Assembly: GCA_963678675.1 (NCBI GenBank)
Contig: OY783196.1
Location: 15,928,138-15,992,137 of the forward strand
Length of the DNA: 64,000 nucleotides
DNA from: Xiphydria camelus
Lineage: Eukaryota > Arthropoda > Insecta > Hymenoptera > Xiphydriidae
Direction: 5' to 3'
In this document: piece by piece, positions 44,015-55,135 of the stretch
How positions within the stretch are numbered: position 1 is the first letter of the stretch
Layout of the letters: every line of letters starts with the position of its first letter
The notes under the pieces: model-generated
What the model was told of the DNA's origin: nothing
Database searches by the model: none
The model's input: the letters and a program-made list of their open reading frames with translations, nothing else
Program-made: the position numbers and the translations under genes

Positions 44015-44460
44015 TCTATAACATATTTTAATAGATAACCGAATTCGCTAGTACCCGAGCAAAGATGGTATAACGAATAACGAAATATCTCGCAAAAAAA
44101 TAAAAATCTCACTCGCATTCACGAACTGAAATTAGTAGTAGTGCAACCATGGTTGAAGAAATAAGGCGCGAATTTAAAAGTATTACGCGAGTAGTTTTAG
44201 AACATAAAAAAGGGCAAAGTGAATAAAGAGGCGGGGGTTTCTTAAATAATAAAAACGATAATAATTTATATTAAATAGCATGTGTGAGTACGTATTCAAT
44301 TATTTATTGTTGATGATAAAAATATTTTCTATTTTTATTAAATAAATAATAACTGAAAAATGCTTTATAAAGGTAGATAGAAGTATAGTATATACTATAC
44401 TTCTATCTACCTTTATAGGAGAATGTATGAGTCGGTGTTTTTTATACTTTTAAATATATA
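44015..44460. other. 5' region of Ens-2 with a perfect 52-bp palindrome
   Basis: 44366-44417 reads TATAAAGGTAGATAGAAGTA and on to the centre TATATA and back without a mismatch. The remainder is AT-rich and without frames. Confidence 0.75.
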
Positions 44461-44616
44461 TATCACATATATCACCAAGAAAAGTCGGCAATATGACGCC
44501 ATTAAATGACATCATAAATTCGTCACATAAATGACGTCATAATGTCGTCAGTTATTGGTCGACTGACGTGATTGAACCAGTGATGACCAGTTTTTGACGT
44601 CAGTCTGCGGACTGGG
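44461..44616. repeat. Right subterminal TGACGTCA array of Ens-2
   Basis: AATGACGTCATAATGTCGTCAG, TGACGTGATT and TTTGACGTCAGTC among others; about seven cores in 130 bp. Confidence 0.85.
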
Positions 44617-44618
44617 TA

Positions 44619-44770
44619 CGTTCATCGTTTGCGGGAGGTAACGTACTGTCATTTCGCAAATTTTTCGACATCCTTCAATTTCTGAACCGTTGAAACGTGA
44701 AACGCGGTATACATCATACACAGTCAAATAGTGGTATCTACAATAACCGTCGGTGCACATACCGCTTTTT
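44619..44770 (-). pseudogene. 5' part of the element protein split by Ens-2
   Basis: Minus-strand frame with YHYLTVYDVYRVSRFNGSEI runs into the Ens-2 boundary at 44618. With 40531-40827 it forms one interrupted coding relic. The two halves lie in the same orientation. Confidence 0.4.
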
Positions 44771-44801
44771 ACCTAAGCAGTTAGCATATACCGCATTTAG
44801 A

Positions 44802-45450
44802 TTATCGAAATGTTAAAGGGTATAGCCGGATAAGCATATGAAAACTACCCCCGCTTGAATTTCTCGCTTGAATTAAAAAGGAAGAAATCGTACTATTTGA
44901 ATTCCCACTTTTTAATTTGATAAGAAATACAACAACCGCTTGAAGCACTGATCGATTATCATTATCGCGCATAGAAGGAAGCATATTTCGTATTTCATTT
45001 ATATTTTTATATGAGAAAGCAGTCAGTAACTTCACTTGATGTTCAGGATAAGAGAAATTACTTATATTATATTCCTATAAGTAAAGAATCGCGACCTCCA
45101 GCAAGATTATATAACAATTTTTGTAGATCAGAGGTTTCTACAAAACTTGAATTAAAAATCACTTTTAAAAGGCACAGATCGTCTTCGTAGAACTTTTCTT
45201 TGATCAAATGATTTTTGCAGCATCGATTTCCAATAGGAATAAATACTCTTTTTTTTAATATACGCTTGCTTTCGAGCTTCAAAAGGAATGACAGTTATGT
45301 TGTTCGTTGATCCGCAAACACCGCAATACTTATGCGTAGAAACAACTCTTGGCAATGATAATTCGATACGTTCGGATTGAATCTCTTCAATTCCACGATG
45401 TACATTAAGTTCATAATCAGGATCATCTGTACATTGGCATTCTTTTATCT
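44802..45450 (-). pseudogene. ISL2EU-type transposase relic (N-terminal half)
   Basis: A TTTTAG acceptor near 45452 opens a frame with CGVCGS, VIPFEARKQAYI, then in a shifted frame FIPIGNRCCKNHL, and further on RDNDNRSVLQAVVVFLIKLKSGNSN. The same order occurs in the transposase at 56354-58511 (CCICYSS, VPFDARMQAFI, FIPKGNRCC, then FKMRIGTSN). At least two frameshifts. The catalytic domain is missing. Confidence 0.65.
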
Positions 45451-46150
45451 AAAAACGTTGCCGATTTCTCGTATGTCGATAAGTTAACAACATAATTATA
45501 AGGAACAAAGTAAGCCTCCCTTTTCTCACAATCATGTTAAATAGACGGAGAGCCAGTGACGTTTTTGTGGTAGTGATTTTATAAAGAAAAATTTTATTAT
45601 AAATCGTGAGGCGAACTTATTTTCTTTTCATATCGCTAGGTCTGACACCCTGCATGCCTTGCGGTATTGCGTAATGAGCATTTTTAGGGGGGTCGAAAAT
45701 TCATATTTTGAAGTGATTTTATAAAACAAGAAAACATATCGAAAATCATTGTCATAACCTCAATATACTGAAACGGAAATTGCTAGATCATTTTATTATG
45801 CCTAACAGCTCGCCAGATGCCTCAATTTGTAATTAAAAAAATGGATTTTTGAAGTCATAGTATAAAGTCTGGCTTTTTTAACACAAATAGATTATTTAAT
45901 TCTAAGCCCCTCTCTAAAATGCCAGACGGATATTACATTGCGAACATGTCCAAAAAAAATGTTAAAGTATTGTAATTTCGTTCCTAAGTATAGGCCGTCG
46001 CGGGGAGCTGCGGGGAGCGGGGACGGTTAAGGAGTGGGGATTGAAGTCACTGAGAATGCTTGGTAACGTCGAGCAGCGGCGGGAACCGTTGCCTTCAAAT
46101 ATAGCCCAGTCTAAATGCACTATCTTGTCGTTCGTTTTGCATGCGCTGTC
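45451..46150. other. No gene seen
   Basis: AT-rich DNA with a GC-rich patch near 45990-46030. No repeat or frame of note. Confidence 0.4.
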
Positions 46151-46285
46151 TAAAGGGGCTCATACACTGTCAAACATGTTTGCGCAACGCAGGTTTGCGC
46201 AACGCTGCGTTGCACAATTGCATCATCCAAACACTGTCAAACAAGTTTGCGCAACGCAGCGTTGCTGCATCATCCCTCCAAAATT
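46150..46285. repeat. Short repeat block with TTTGCGCAACGC units
   Basis: CACTGTCAAACAWGTTTGCGCAACGC occurs twice (46167 and 46231) with a further GTTTGCGCAACGCTGCGTTGC between. It is probably the end of a MITE or a small tandem duplication. Confidence 0.6.
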
Positions 46286-46434
46286 CCCTATTCTGAATAG
46301 TCGTCATTATCACAAGTGAACCTGGATAGGAGGATAGAAGAAAAAGGATAGAGGGTGAACCGGATACTCGTAGAGATAGATCGCTGGTAAGACGTAGGAA
46401 GGAAACAGAGGCGAGATATTGGGGACTATAAGGC

Positions 46435-46620
46435 CGATACCTTGAAATTTGACTTCGGCAGTGTTTGCCGACGGTCGAGCCTTTGATCCCGATTGCTGTC
46501 AATTCGGGAGATCGAAGCTCCTAATCTCGAAATTGTGAATTTGTGAATAAATGGTGGGTAATTTGTAGAAGTGATGAGAAATAATCATACAGGTTTCGCG
46601 GAAACACGGCTCGTAAGAAC
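46435..46620. repeat. Dispersed repeat (family C): TTGACTTCGGCAGT / TCGGGAGATCGAAG
   Basis: Shares TTTGACTTCGGCAGT, CTGTCAATTCGGGAGATCGAAG and AAGTGATGAGAAATAATCAT with 50880-51090, 51169-51280, 47140-47260 and (complement) 51425-51640; the first word also occurs at 63598. Confidence 0.75.
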
Positions 46621-46960
46621 GCAGCGCACTCTTCTGAAGCCAACTCTAACTACAGTACCGTTCCAAACACTACCAAAGTCAAATGTGGGGGAAATTCAAA
46701 TACTTGCGTTATATCCACGGGACATACTGTATATGTTATTACATATATTAACTCAAGACGTTGGAATAGTTTTAAGAAATCCTTTTGCATGCACCGCTGA
46801 AATTTCGCCCCCCTTACTCGTAAATAAATTTAATTTAATTATTACCACATCATTTACAGCTTCGATGCTGACCTTACGACTCATTTCAGTCCGAGTAGAA
46901 GATTCATTGCAAATATCATCATAAACATGCCAATGCGAATAAAAATCATCTATTAACTGT
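46621..46960 (+). other. Unassigned stretch with a weak open frame
   Basis: A frame open from 46571 to 46924 starts within family C and carries no motif. I would not call it a gene. Confidence 0.3.
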
Positions 46961-46964
46961 TGCA

Positions 46965-47075
46965 GATCAAGTATTCCGTTGTGGTGGGGTCCTAATTGGT
47001 CTACTCGCTAAGATGCGTATACGGTTCTTAGCGAGTAGACCAATCAGGACCCCTACCGCAACGGAATACTTGATC
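46965..47075. repeat. 111-bp palindrome
   Basis: GATCAAGTATTCCGTTG and TCCTAATTGGTCTACTCGCTAAG are mirrored around a short centre near 47020. Confidence 0.85.
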
Positions 47076-47140
47076 CTGATTGGTCTCTTCGCTGAGTTGC
47101 GTGCACGCAAAGATACGAGTGACTCGAGAAAGGCCCCCCT

Positions 47141-48352
47141 GATCTCCCGGTAGCTGTCAGTTCGGGAGATCGAAGCTTCTAACCTCGAAATGGTTAATTT
47201 GTAAATAATGGTGAATAATGTGTACAAATGATAAGGAATAATTATTCGGGTTTCTTCGGTGAGTTTCCCCAAGTGTTTAAAAATCGGTGTCCGATTTTTG
47301 CCAATAACTGTTGCTTCAACTTCCAGTGATATTAAGTATTACTGCAGAACGAGTAGGTTAGACGAGTAGATTTTCATGAAGACTCACGACTTTCTGACAT
47401 GTCATCTCGTACAGGTGCAACCGAAGAGGACCTAGCTCGTGTCCCGTCCGTAAAAAGATGACTCGATGGACATCGGAGAATGTCAGGCTTGTCACCGAGC
47501 GCCTATTATCCATGGTACATTAATTGCAATATGCGCTTTTCGTTTTAATTATTCCTGCTTTAAATAACTTTCACTTCTTTCAAAGTATTTACCTTGTACA
47601 AACTGTTCATCGTAGGGGGCAGCGATCAATGATTGTGACTAACCGTAGACAAATTATTCCTGCGATGATGTTCCAGTTGCAAAGCATACACTAGCAAGTC
47701 AGCTTACAGCATCCGATGTTTAGTATCAACTTACCTCTTTTGGAACACCCATCACCCAAGCACAATCACGATTATGTTAACGTTAATTGCAGAATAGGCC
47801 GCGAGCTCGGGCACATTATCGCAGTAGTAGTTCGGAACACCTAATTCCCTTTTAGTTTTAATAGACGAACTTGTCTACGACGAGTCTCTATTATCGATCG
47901 CTGCCTCCTACCACGAACAGTTCATAAAAGGTTATTACCTTGAAGGAAGTAAAAGATATTTAACGCTGGAATAGTTGAATGAAACGAGAAGCGCGTATTG
48001 CAATTAATGTACCGTGGGTACCCTGACAAGCCTGACATTCTCCGATGTCCATCGAGTCATCTTTTTACGGACAGGACACGAGCTAGATCCTCTTCGGTTG
48101 CACCTGTACGAGGTGACATGTCAGAAAATCGTGAGTCTTCATGAAAATCCTCTAACCTACTCGTTCTGCAGTAATACTTAATATCACTGGATGTTGAAGC
48201 AACAGTTATTATAAAAAATCAGAAACCGATTTTTAAACACTTGGGGAATCTCATCGAAGAAACCCGAATGGTTATTTATTATCACTTCTACACATTATTA
48301 ATCATTATTTATTAATTAACGATTGCGAGGTTAGATGCATCGATCCCCCGAA
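47141..48352. mobile_element. 1.2-kb long-inverted-repeat element (family D)
   Basis: Outer arms carry CCCCAAGTGTTTAAAAATCGG (47263) against its mirror at 48230. Inner arms carry CGAAGAGGACCTAGCTCGTG and GATGACTCGATGGACATCGG (47423-47480) against 48025-48105. The outermost part overlaps family C. A second copy without the outer part lies at 62415-63135. No coding capacity. Confidence 0.85.
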
Positions 48353-48900
48353 CTAGTCCAGGAGGTAGGGGTCTATTTTGGAAGTGTTTTCATGGCATTA
48401 AATATTTAGCTACACTTACTAATCAGCTTTGGTCTTGTATGAAAGTGAACGTCAGCTGACGCACCCGCGGTGGGTGGGGTTGTGGGAGGCTGTGGAACTT
48501 GATAAAAAATAATTGTTGCACAGTTATTTTATGCCAACAGATATTTGTTTTACGAATACTTGACGTTAGGTACTGTCGAAAAGAAATAGTCAGCTGTGTC
48601 GTGGAGGGGGGATTTCACGTCAGCTGGTCAGATAAACATGTAAAAAAATTAATAAAATTAAGTTAATTTAGATTAAAAGATTTTTTTAGGCGACTCCTGA
48701 CATATGTACAAGTATGAAAATAATAGTCAGCTACATATATAGTGGGGGGAAGACCGTCAGCTGGAGCGAAAACATATGATTGCGCCCAATACTCCAACCG
48801 ACGCGCAGTATTTTTGACGGTCCAGCTGACGAACTTTACCTCAAGAGGCATTCAGCTGACTACAATTTTCAAACTTTATGTGATAAAAACTATAACATTT
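48353..48900. repeat. Cluster of GTCAGCTG/CAGCTGAC words
   Basis: Seven copies of a GTCAGCT or AGCTGAC core in about 400 bp (near 48451, 48589, 48619, 48726, 48756, 48823, 48852), including the 10-bp palindrome GTCAGCTGAC. The texture is that of the subterminal arrays in Ens-1 and Ens-2, but I see no CCCAGT end beside it. Confidence 0.6.
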
Positions 48901-49421
48901 TCAAATTTCAAGTGGACTTCTGTCAATTTACCAAAACTACAGATAGAGTTGCACATAATTCAAGTATACATATTTATCTGCATATTGAAGTCTTTTATTC
49001 CTTTATTAATGGCAATTAAACCGAAATAATTAGTTACTTAACCCTTAAATAGTCGCATTCTAGTAACAGGAAATAGGCGAATTCTAGTAACAAAAGATGA
49101 GAAAAAATTTGTAATCCTAGTTTCAACTTTGTAGAACTCATGGAATTGTGAATTTTTTGTCTTATTCTTACGAATCATGTGAAAAAAACATTTTAAAAAT
49201 TTAACTCTTCAAAACACCCCTGTTTAATCTCTAAATATTATATTTTTATTCGGAAAGAAAGTGTCACTGATTAATTTTTTGTTTTTGAATAAAAAAAATT
49301 CATTTGTGTATCTCAAATTTTTAAAATGTTATTTTCGAGTCTTTGGGAGATAGAAGTTACTGATAAAGTAGAAAAACATTTTTTTAATAATTTTTTTTCG
49401 TTGTGGGCAGTTAAGAATTAA
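48901..49421. other. No gene seen
   Basis: AT-rich; TAGTCGCATTCTAGTAACAG and GGCGAATTCTAGTAACAAA near 49052-49100 form a short direct repeat. Confidence 0.4.
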
Positions 49422-49556
49422 TTAAAATTCATTAAATTCGGCGACATCTTCATCTCCATCACTTTCGTCATCGAAATGCAATGTTCCTGCAGTGAAAGCT
49501 ATCAATTTTTCAGTTTTCTTCTTACAAAACACACAAAACTGTTTCACTTGAGCCAT
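49422..49556 (-). CDS. Small open frame, 44 residues, CxxC plus acidic tail
   Basis: From an ATG at 49556 to TAA: a QFCVFCKKKTEKL start with one C-x-x-C, then an acidic stretch DDESDGDEDVAEF. It could be a short exon or the C-terminal knuckle of a transposase-like protein. No splice donor is obvious and nothing upstream supports a promoter. I do not recognise it. Confidence 0.25.
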   Translation of the reverse strand: MAQVKQFCVFCKKKTEKLIAFTAGTLHFDDESDGDEDVAEFNEF

Positions 49557-49639
49557 GTTTCACGTCTGCTCGCTAACACTGCAGACCTGAAACTGCCGAT
49601 GGGGACTATTGGTTTTTATGGGAATTTATAGTTATTATT

Positions 49640-49905
49640 GTCACTCAGTGTCAAATACTCGGTTTCATGGGCGTCCTCGACGCATGTGAAATCATCTTTC
49701 ACACACCAATTCGTGAAAAGTTGCGCAGTGCGTGAAATCGTCAACCTCGTATTTGACACTTATAATGAGTGTGTTCACTGTGTAGCCACGGTGCTTTTAG
49801 TTTGTGTACACCACGCGATCATGCCACGGCGAGACCACAGTGACGCCACTACGTGGCAGCACTGCGTGCGGCTAGCGTGTAAATCCACGCTTTGCTGTCG
49901 GGGAA
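49640..49905. repeat. Family B repeat (reverse of 18300-18876) with a small inverted pair
   Basis: GTGTACACCACGCGATCATGCC and the following 90 bp match the complement of the DNA around the twin MITE. AGTGTCAAATAC at 49648 and GTATTTGACACT at 49750 are inverted, flanking a 90-bp loop. Confidence 0.75.
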
Positions 49906-49914
49906 GTTACTGAG

Positions 49915-50456
49915 AAAATTCAAGTGGTATTTTGTTCCAATGGTAACTAATGGGAGTCCAATGGCAAATAACGGAGTTCCACGCGGAAGCCAGTTACGAC
50001 TAGACGCGTCGCGGATCGATCGCAGGAAACAGTGCCGATACAGCGATATTACAGAATAATCGCAGTGATTTTTCGGATCAGGGGAGAGCAGAGCGTGCCA
50101 CCAGCAAGAACACGCAGGAGAAAGAGAGGGGACTGCTCTAGATTTTAAAGGAGGGCTTCAAAAAAGTTGAAAGAAAAAGTGAGGTTAGGGGAAGATGGGT
50201 AGAGGAGAGGAGGTGGGGCACGCGGGGAGGATGATTCGGGCGCCGTCGGATCAGGAAAGTCGGAAAAAGCCGAGGGGACAGCGGGAAGACCGACCGAGGC
50301 GCCAGAAGGAAAGCGGAGGAGAGGTAGACCAAAAAGCGCGAACAGAGATGATGCGGCTGCGGCCACGGGGGTCTTGGACAAATAGCTAAGTAAAGTATCA
50401 CTCAACAAATGGGAAATGAATGGTTATAACTGAATGGGAATTAATTCCATTTCACG
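49915..50456. mobile_element. Left end and GC-rich core of a TGGTA/AATGGGA-rich element
   Basis: The first 70 bp repeat CAATGG and AATGGGAGT words. 49980-50395 is GC- and purine-rich with an arginine-rich frame (50195-50389) that I take as compositional. The words resume after 50400. No TIR was fixed. Confidence 0.45.
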
Positions 50457-50815
50457 AATGGTAATATCAACGGTATGAAAACACCATTAAACGAATGGGA
50501 AAATAAATGGGATGTCGAATGGTAGTATAATTGGGAAAGATACCATTGGCAAAACCCCATTGATTTACCTTTGACAGACTGTCAGTGGTATCCAATGGGA
50601 TTTTTTGAATGGTAATTAATGGGAGACTTAGCCAAGGGAATGTCAACGGTATGAAAACACCATTAAACGAATGGGAAAATAAATGGCATGTCGAATAGTA
50701 GTATAAGTGGGAAAGATACCATTGGCAAAACCCCAATGATTTACCTTTGACAGACTGTCAGTGGTATCCAATAGGATTTTTTTAATGGTAATTAATGGGA
50801 AACTTAGCCAAGGGC
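50457..50815. repeat. Tandem duplication of 176 bp
   Basis: CAACGGTATGAAAACACC lies at 50468 and again at 50644. The two units differ at about ten positions and both end in TTAGCCAAGGG. Confidence 0.93.
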
Positions 50816-50839
50816 GTGATTTCTTTTAGGGCATGTCTC

Positions 50840-51681
50840 TATACCGCATGTCCTATGGCCAACCGCGCAGGTGAGCTGCGACCTGAATTCTTGACTTCGG
50901 CAGTATTTATGGTACAATTAGAGTGGGCTTCAGACGAGTGCGCTGCATAAGAACGAAAAGTGTCGACTGCTCTTCTAATAGCTGTCAATTCGGGAGATCG
51001 AAGCGTTTCGTGTAACCTCAAAATCGTAAAGTTTTGAATTAGTAGTGAATTAATTTGTAGAAGTGATGAGAAATAATCATAAATAATCTTCCGAATTGTG
51101 ACAGCCATCGGGAAATCAGACGACGCTTTTCGCTCTTACGCTGCGTTCTTACGAAAAGTGTGAAACGTCTGATCTCCCGATAGCTATCAATTCGGGAGAT
51201 CGAAGTCTAAGCTCGAAATCGTGAATCTTTGAATAAATGGTAAGTAAAGTTCAGAAGTGAGAGTTAACAATCATTCGGGTTTTTTCGATGTCCAACCGAA
51301 TTACACGCCTCATGTGTATGTGTGTGCCTATTTGTTTCAGAAATTATTTCCGCGCTAGCACCGCGCATGTCTAGGAAGTAGTTTTACGAAGTGGCGTGAG
51401 CGATACCTAAGGTGTCACACAATTCGGAAGATTATTTATGATTATTTCTCATCACTTTTCTACGAATTATTCACTACTAATTCAAAAATTTACGATTTTG
51501 AGGTTACACGAAACGTTTCGATCTCCCGAATTGACAGCTATTAGAAGAGCAGTCGATACTTTTCGTTCTTATGCAGCGCACTCGTCTGAAGCCCACTCTA
51601 ACTGTACCATAAATACTGCCGAAGTCAAGAATTCAGGTCGCAGCTCACCTGCGCGGTTGGCCATAGGACATGCGGTATATT
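50840..51681. mobile_element. 0.84-kb inverted-repeat element (family C arms)
   Basis: Arms 50840-51115 and 51418-51681 mirror from ATACCGCATGTCCTATGGCC to AATAATCTTCCGAATTGTGA. The 300-bp centre holds another family C piece with a GATCTCCCGATAGCTATC / CGGGAGATC hairpin at 51169-51205. Confidence 0.88.
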
Positions 51682-52099
51682 TGTAGGCTCGGTCGAAAAT
51701 TTTTTACAATTTACGTGCTCAGAATCCCGTGTATGTACAATTTGTTTCTGAAGGATTTACCTGTCGTTTAATCGATATAAGAAGTAAATCCAGATAATCC
51801 GATAAATGTGCTCAATTTTTGAATACGAAATTGGAAGTAAAAAATTGTGTGATTCGCAAATATTATGACATACTAACAGTTAAACACATGCGAACTCGTA
51901 GTTTATAATGAACTGTAGATAACGAAAAACTGTATTGATATAGAAATTATCGATTAAAATCTCTCGACACATATGTACATTAGCATAGTACTTTGGAATC
52001 GTAAATTTCATTAAATGCAGTAATTAGAATACATCGGTTACCTTTGCTACTATTATGTTTCTTGTCGAGGTGATAATAGATTAAAGTATATTAATAGAA
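51682..52099. other. No gene seen
   Basis: AT-rich flank without repeats or frames that I can name. Confidence 0.4.
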
Positions 52100-52335
52100 C
52101 ATATCGTCATCCTAAAGCAGAACTAGCCTATCTCCAAAAGACAAGTTTTATAGGAGAAGGTTTTATAGGATAGTTAGGATGTCTTACTTCTGGCGGTAAA
52201 TTTAAAAAAAAGTACAAAGGTTAGTTCTGCATTCAATCCGCCTTAAAAAATGTACTAGTTCAGCATAAAACCTTAAGAACGCTAGAATTGGAGTTAGGAT
52301 AGTTCTGCTTTAGAGAGAGGGTGACGATATATTAT
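52100..52335. mobile_element. Short MITE
   Basis: ATATCGTCATCCTAAAGCAGAACTA is mirrored by TAGTTCTGCTTTA..GGTGACGATAT at 52294-52330. The interior repeats AGGTTTTATAGGATAG-type words. Confidence 0.65.
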
Positions 52336-52347
52336 CTCTCTATTATA

Positions 52348-53309
52348 CAGGGTGGACCAGGTTAAACGTCATTTTTTTTTTGATATGTGATACAACAAAA
52401 AAAGTAGACTTTCATAAGAAAATTTTTTTCAAAAATGTTTCCTAACAAAGATACAGGGTGTCAAAGTTTCGAAAAAAAAAATGGTTTTCTCATCATAACT
52501 TCTAAACTACTTGATCGATTTCCATGAAATTTCGCACACAGGCTAATGTAGAACAGCTCTAAGCAATAATTAAATAATTTTAAAAAATTTTCCAGTGGCG
52601 TAGATACTAGGGGCCGGTACCCCCTTCCCCCCCCCCCCAATCTTCGGCGCCACTGGATATTTTGCAAAGAAAATTTAATTATTGGATTCCCCGTTTAATT
52701 TAGAGAAAAAAATCACCCTTGCAAATTTTTGATTTATGGCTTCGTTTTTGAGATATTTATTTTCATTTATAGGGTTGCGAGCAGGCTCAAAAAAAATTTT
52801 CTCATGAGAATCTATTTTCTTTTGTTGCTTTATCACATATCACAATTAATGGAGTTCAACCTAGCTTTGGCCTGCTCGCAACCCTATAAGTTAAAATAAA
52901 TATCTCTCAAAAACGAAGCCATCAATCAAAAATTTGCAAGGGTGATTTTTTTCTCTAAATTAAACGGGGAATCCAATAATTAAATTTTCTTTGCAAAATA
53001 TCCAGTGGCGCCGAAGATTGGGAGGGGAAAGGGGGGTACCGGCCCCTAGTATCTACGCCGCTGGAGAATTTTTAAACATTATTTAATTATTGCTTAGAGC
53101 TGTTCTACATTAGCCTGTGTGCGAAATTTCATGGAAATCGATCAAGTAGTTTAGAAGTTATGATGAGAAAACCATTTTTTTTTCGAAACTTTGACACCCT
53201 GTATCTTTGTTAGGAAACATTTTTGAAAAAAATTGTCTTATGAAAGTCTACTTTTTTGTTGTTGTTCTATCACATACAAAAAAAATGACGTTTAACCTGG
53301 TCCACCCTG
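52348..53309. mobile_element. 962-bp palindromic mariner-type MITE
   Basis: TIR CAGGGTGGACCAGGTTAAAC with TA duplications (52346-52347, 53310-53311). The arms run about 460 bp each, nearly to the centre near 52830, with GTTGCGAGCAGGC and GCCTGCTCGCAACC bordering it. Relatives of its right tail lie at 32811-32916 plus 34221-34255. Confidence 0.9.
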
Positions 53310-53383
53310 TATAAAATAATTTTCGAATAAATGCGTGGACAAAACCGTGTCGCCAAAAACCCAGACGACTTCGAATTCGATGC

Positions 53384-53930
53384 GTGAAGCACGGACGGTT
53401 GTTGGAGGAGGAGGAGGAGGAGGAAGAGGAGAACGAGGACGAGGACGACGACGACGAGGACGAGGACGACGACGATGAGGACGACGAGGAGGACGGCGAC
53501 GACAACGACGACGACGAGGACGACGAGGACGACGACGAGAACGACGAGGACGACGACGATGAGGACGACGAGGACGACGACGAGAACGACGAGGACGACG
53601 ACGACGAGGACGAATACGAGGACGACGACGACGAGAACAACAACGACGAGGACGACGACGACGAGGACGAGGACGACGACGACGACGAGAACAACAACGA
53701 CGAGGACGAGGACGACGACGACGAGGCCGGCGACGATGAGGCCGGCGAACGATGAGGCCGGCGACGACGAGGACGGCGATGACGAGGACGATGAGGCCGG
53801 CGACGACGATGACGACGTATTGAAGGGAGAAGACAGCAACGACGTGATGCTGCTGCAAAAGCTTGGGAGAGCGCCGCGACAGCGGCGCAGGGGCGATAGC
53901 CCCACGGGGGTTGACGAGCGAAGCGAGTAG
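53384..53930 (+). repeat. GAC/GAG low-complexity tract, open in five frames
   Basis: About 430 bp of GAGGACGACGACGA-type DNA gives an Asp/Glu run on one frame and other homopolymeric frames elsewhere. The plus frame starting MKHGRLLEEEE would be a 123-residue acidic protein. With no partner domain I treat it as expanded trinucleotide repeat. It ends with GCGATAGCCCCACGGGGGTTG and CGAGCGAAGCGAG, GC-rich imperfect palindromes. Confidence 0.75.
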
Positions 53931-53939
53931 GGGGTGGAG

Positions 53940-54253
53940 CCCCCTAGTTATTAATATATTTATGGTATATTATGGGAAATACGTAGTGCAATGCATTAAA
54001 ATGTGTGATTATTATGAAAATAAAATATACCAGTACGAATTTGGAGTAGGGGAAAGTGTTCCACGGTGAGACATGTTCCACAATGTGTGTGAAACAAATA
54101 AATTATCTTTTCAAATTTGCCGCCGGTTACCATTCTGATTAATGACATTTGTCAGCATCAGGTGTTACGTGTTTGCATGGGTTTTGTTAATTCCATCTCA
54201 TTTGCTTGTGTGTTTCTTGGAATATAGACCTATTTACTGTATCTTTTTTTATA
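53940..54253. other. No gene seen
   Basis: AT-rich, with GTGTTCCAC and TGTTCCAC words near 54057-54075 that recur as GTGGAACAC near 55067. Confidence 0.4.
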
Positions 54254-54848
54254 CAGGCTGTTTCATAAGTATTGTGACAAACGTAAAGGGGTTGTAGAGG
54301 GCATTAAACTAAGCAATCTTGACCAATAAACCTGTGTCCAGAAATATGCCGTTTGGGCAGGAAGGTGAATGAGAGAAACACGAAGCAACTAATAATTGTA
54401 TTTTTAATGTTTATAAAAATAGCTCAATATAGCCTCCGTTTCACTCAATACAGAGTGTGGCACGGTTGTGCATTGCAGTCCGGACCCTATGGAATACACC
54501 AGGCATGTCCTGCACAACTGTGGAGGCGGCCATCACCCTTCCCAATAGATTCAACGGTTTGGTTGTAAAAAATGACGTGCGGGAACCGTGCGAACTGCAT
54601 GAAAAATAGTGCACGCTGCGATTCATAATTGTTTTGCAGCCTTTCCGCATTTGGGCTTGCGGACTGTCGCACATGATGGCGCTCTGGCGCATTTTTCTTT
54701 GCAAGCGCGGCAGTATCTGAATGAAACGTTCATTCACCTTCCTGCCCAAACGGCATATTTCTGGAAACAGGTTTATTGGTCAAGATTGCTTAGTTTAATG
54801 CCCTCTACAACCCCTTTACGTTTGTCACAATACTTATGAAACAGCCTG
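54254..54848. mobile_element. 595-bp mariner-type deletion derivative
   Basis: TIR CAGGCTGTTTCATAAGTATT (about 100 bp arms), TA duplication at 54252-54253 and 54849-54850. The interior holds a decayed transposase tail on the minus strand (54441-54672), with GRVMAASTVVQDMPGVFHRV readable. Confidence 0.88.
54441..54749 (-). pseudogene. Transposase tail inside the mariner derivative
   Basis: Two frames alternate: one reads FARFPHVIFYNQTVESIGKG, the other GRVMAASTVVQDMPGVFHRV followed by RTAMHNR. Together they look like the C-terminal quarter of an insect mariner-like transposase. Confidence 0.5.
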
Positions 54849-55135
54849 TATATTCCAGTGTTGTGGCTGTATTAATGAAGTTGCATTAAATGTATGTAAA
54901 ATTTGATATTTCCAATAGTTTGGCATTTTATAGGTTACTTTATAACCAGCAGTACGTGTTTCTAGACCTTACAGATTTTTGTAGTTCTGTGATATAAAAA
55001 TCCATTATTAATTTCTACAATGTGTGAAACAGTACTTTTGTTCCAAAATGAAACATTTTCTCATTGTGGAACACCATTTACATGTTGTTGAATGATAACA
55101 AATTATATGTTGTTTTTTCAGTTTTCATGAAAAAC

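Larger units (their letters stand above)
40831..44616. mobile_element. Ens-2: CACTA/EnSpm-like transposon with TGACGTCA-type subterminal arrays
   Basis: TIRs CCCAGTCCGCAGAC and mirror; 2-bp duplication TA (40829-40830, 44617-44618). Both ends carry many TGACGT/ACGTCA words. It encodes a Tnp2-like transposase (41865-43490) and DUF4806-like exon(s) (43840-44014, perhaps 43570-43643), all on the minus strand. Shares end sequence CCCAGT, duplication size and gene content with Ens-1, but the internal DNA and subterminal words differ. Confidence 0.87.

Noticed and set aside
46571..46924. 117-residue frame as a host gene
   Set aside because: Starts inside a dispersed repeat, has no motif and no splice or promoter context.
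53248..53930. Serine-rich, valine/leucine-rich and arginine-rich frames
   Set aside because: Alternative frames of the GAC/GAG tract. Only the acidic frame was worth a note, and even that is doubtful.
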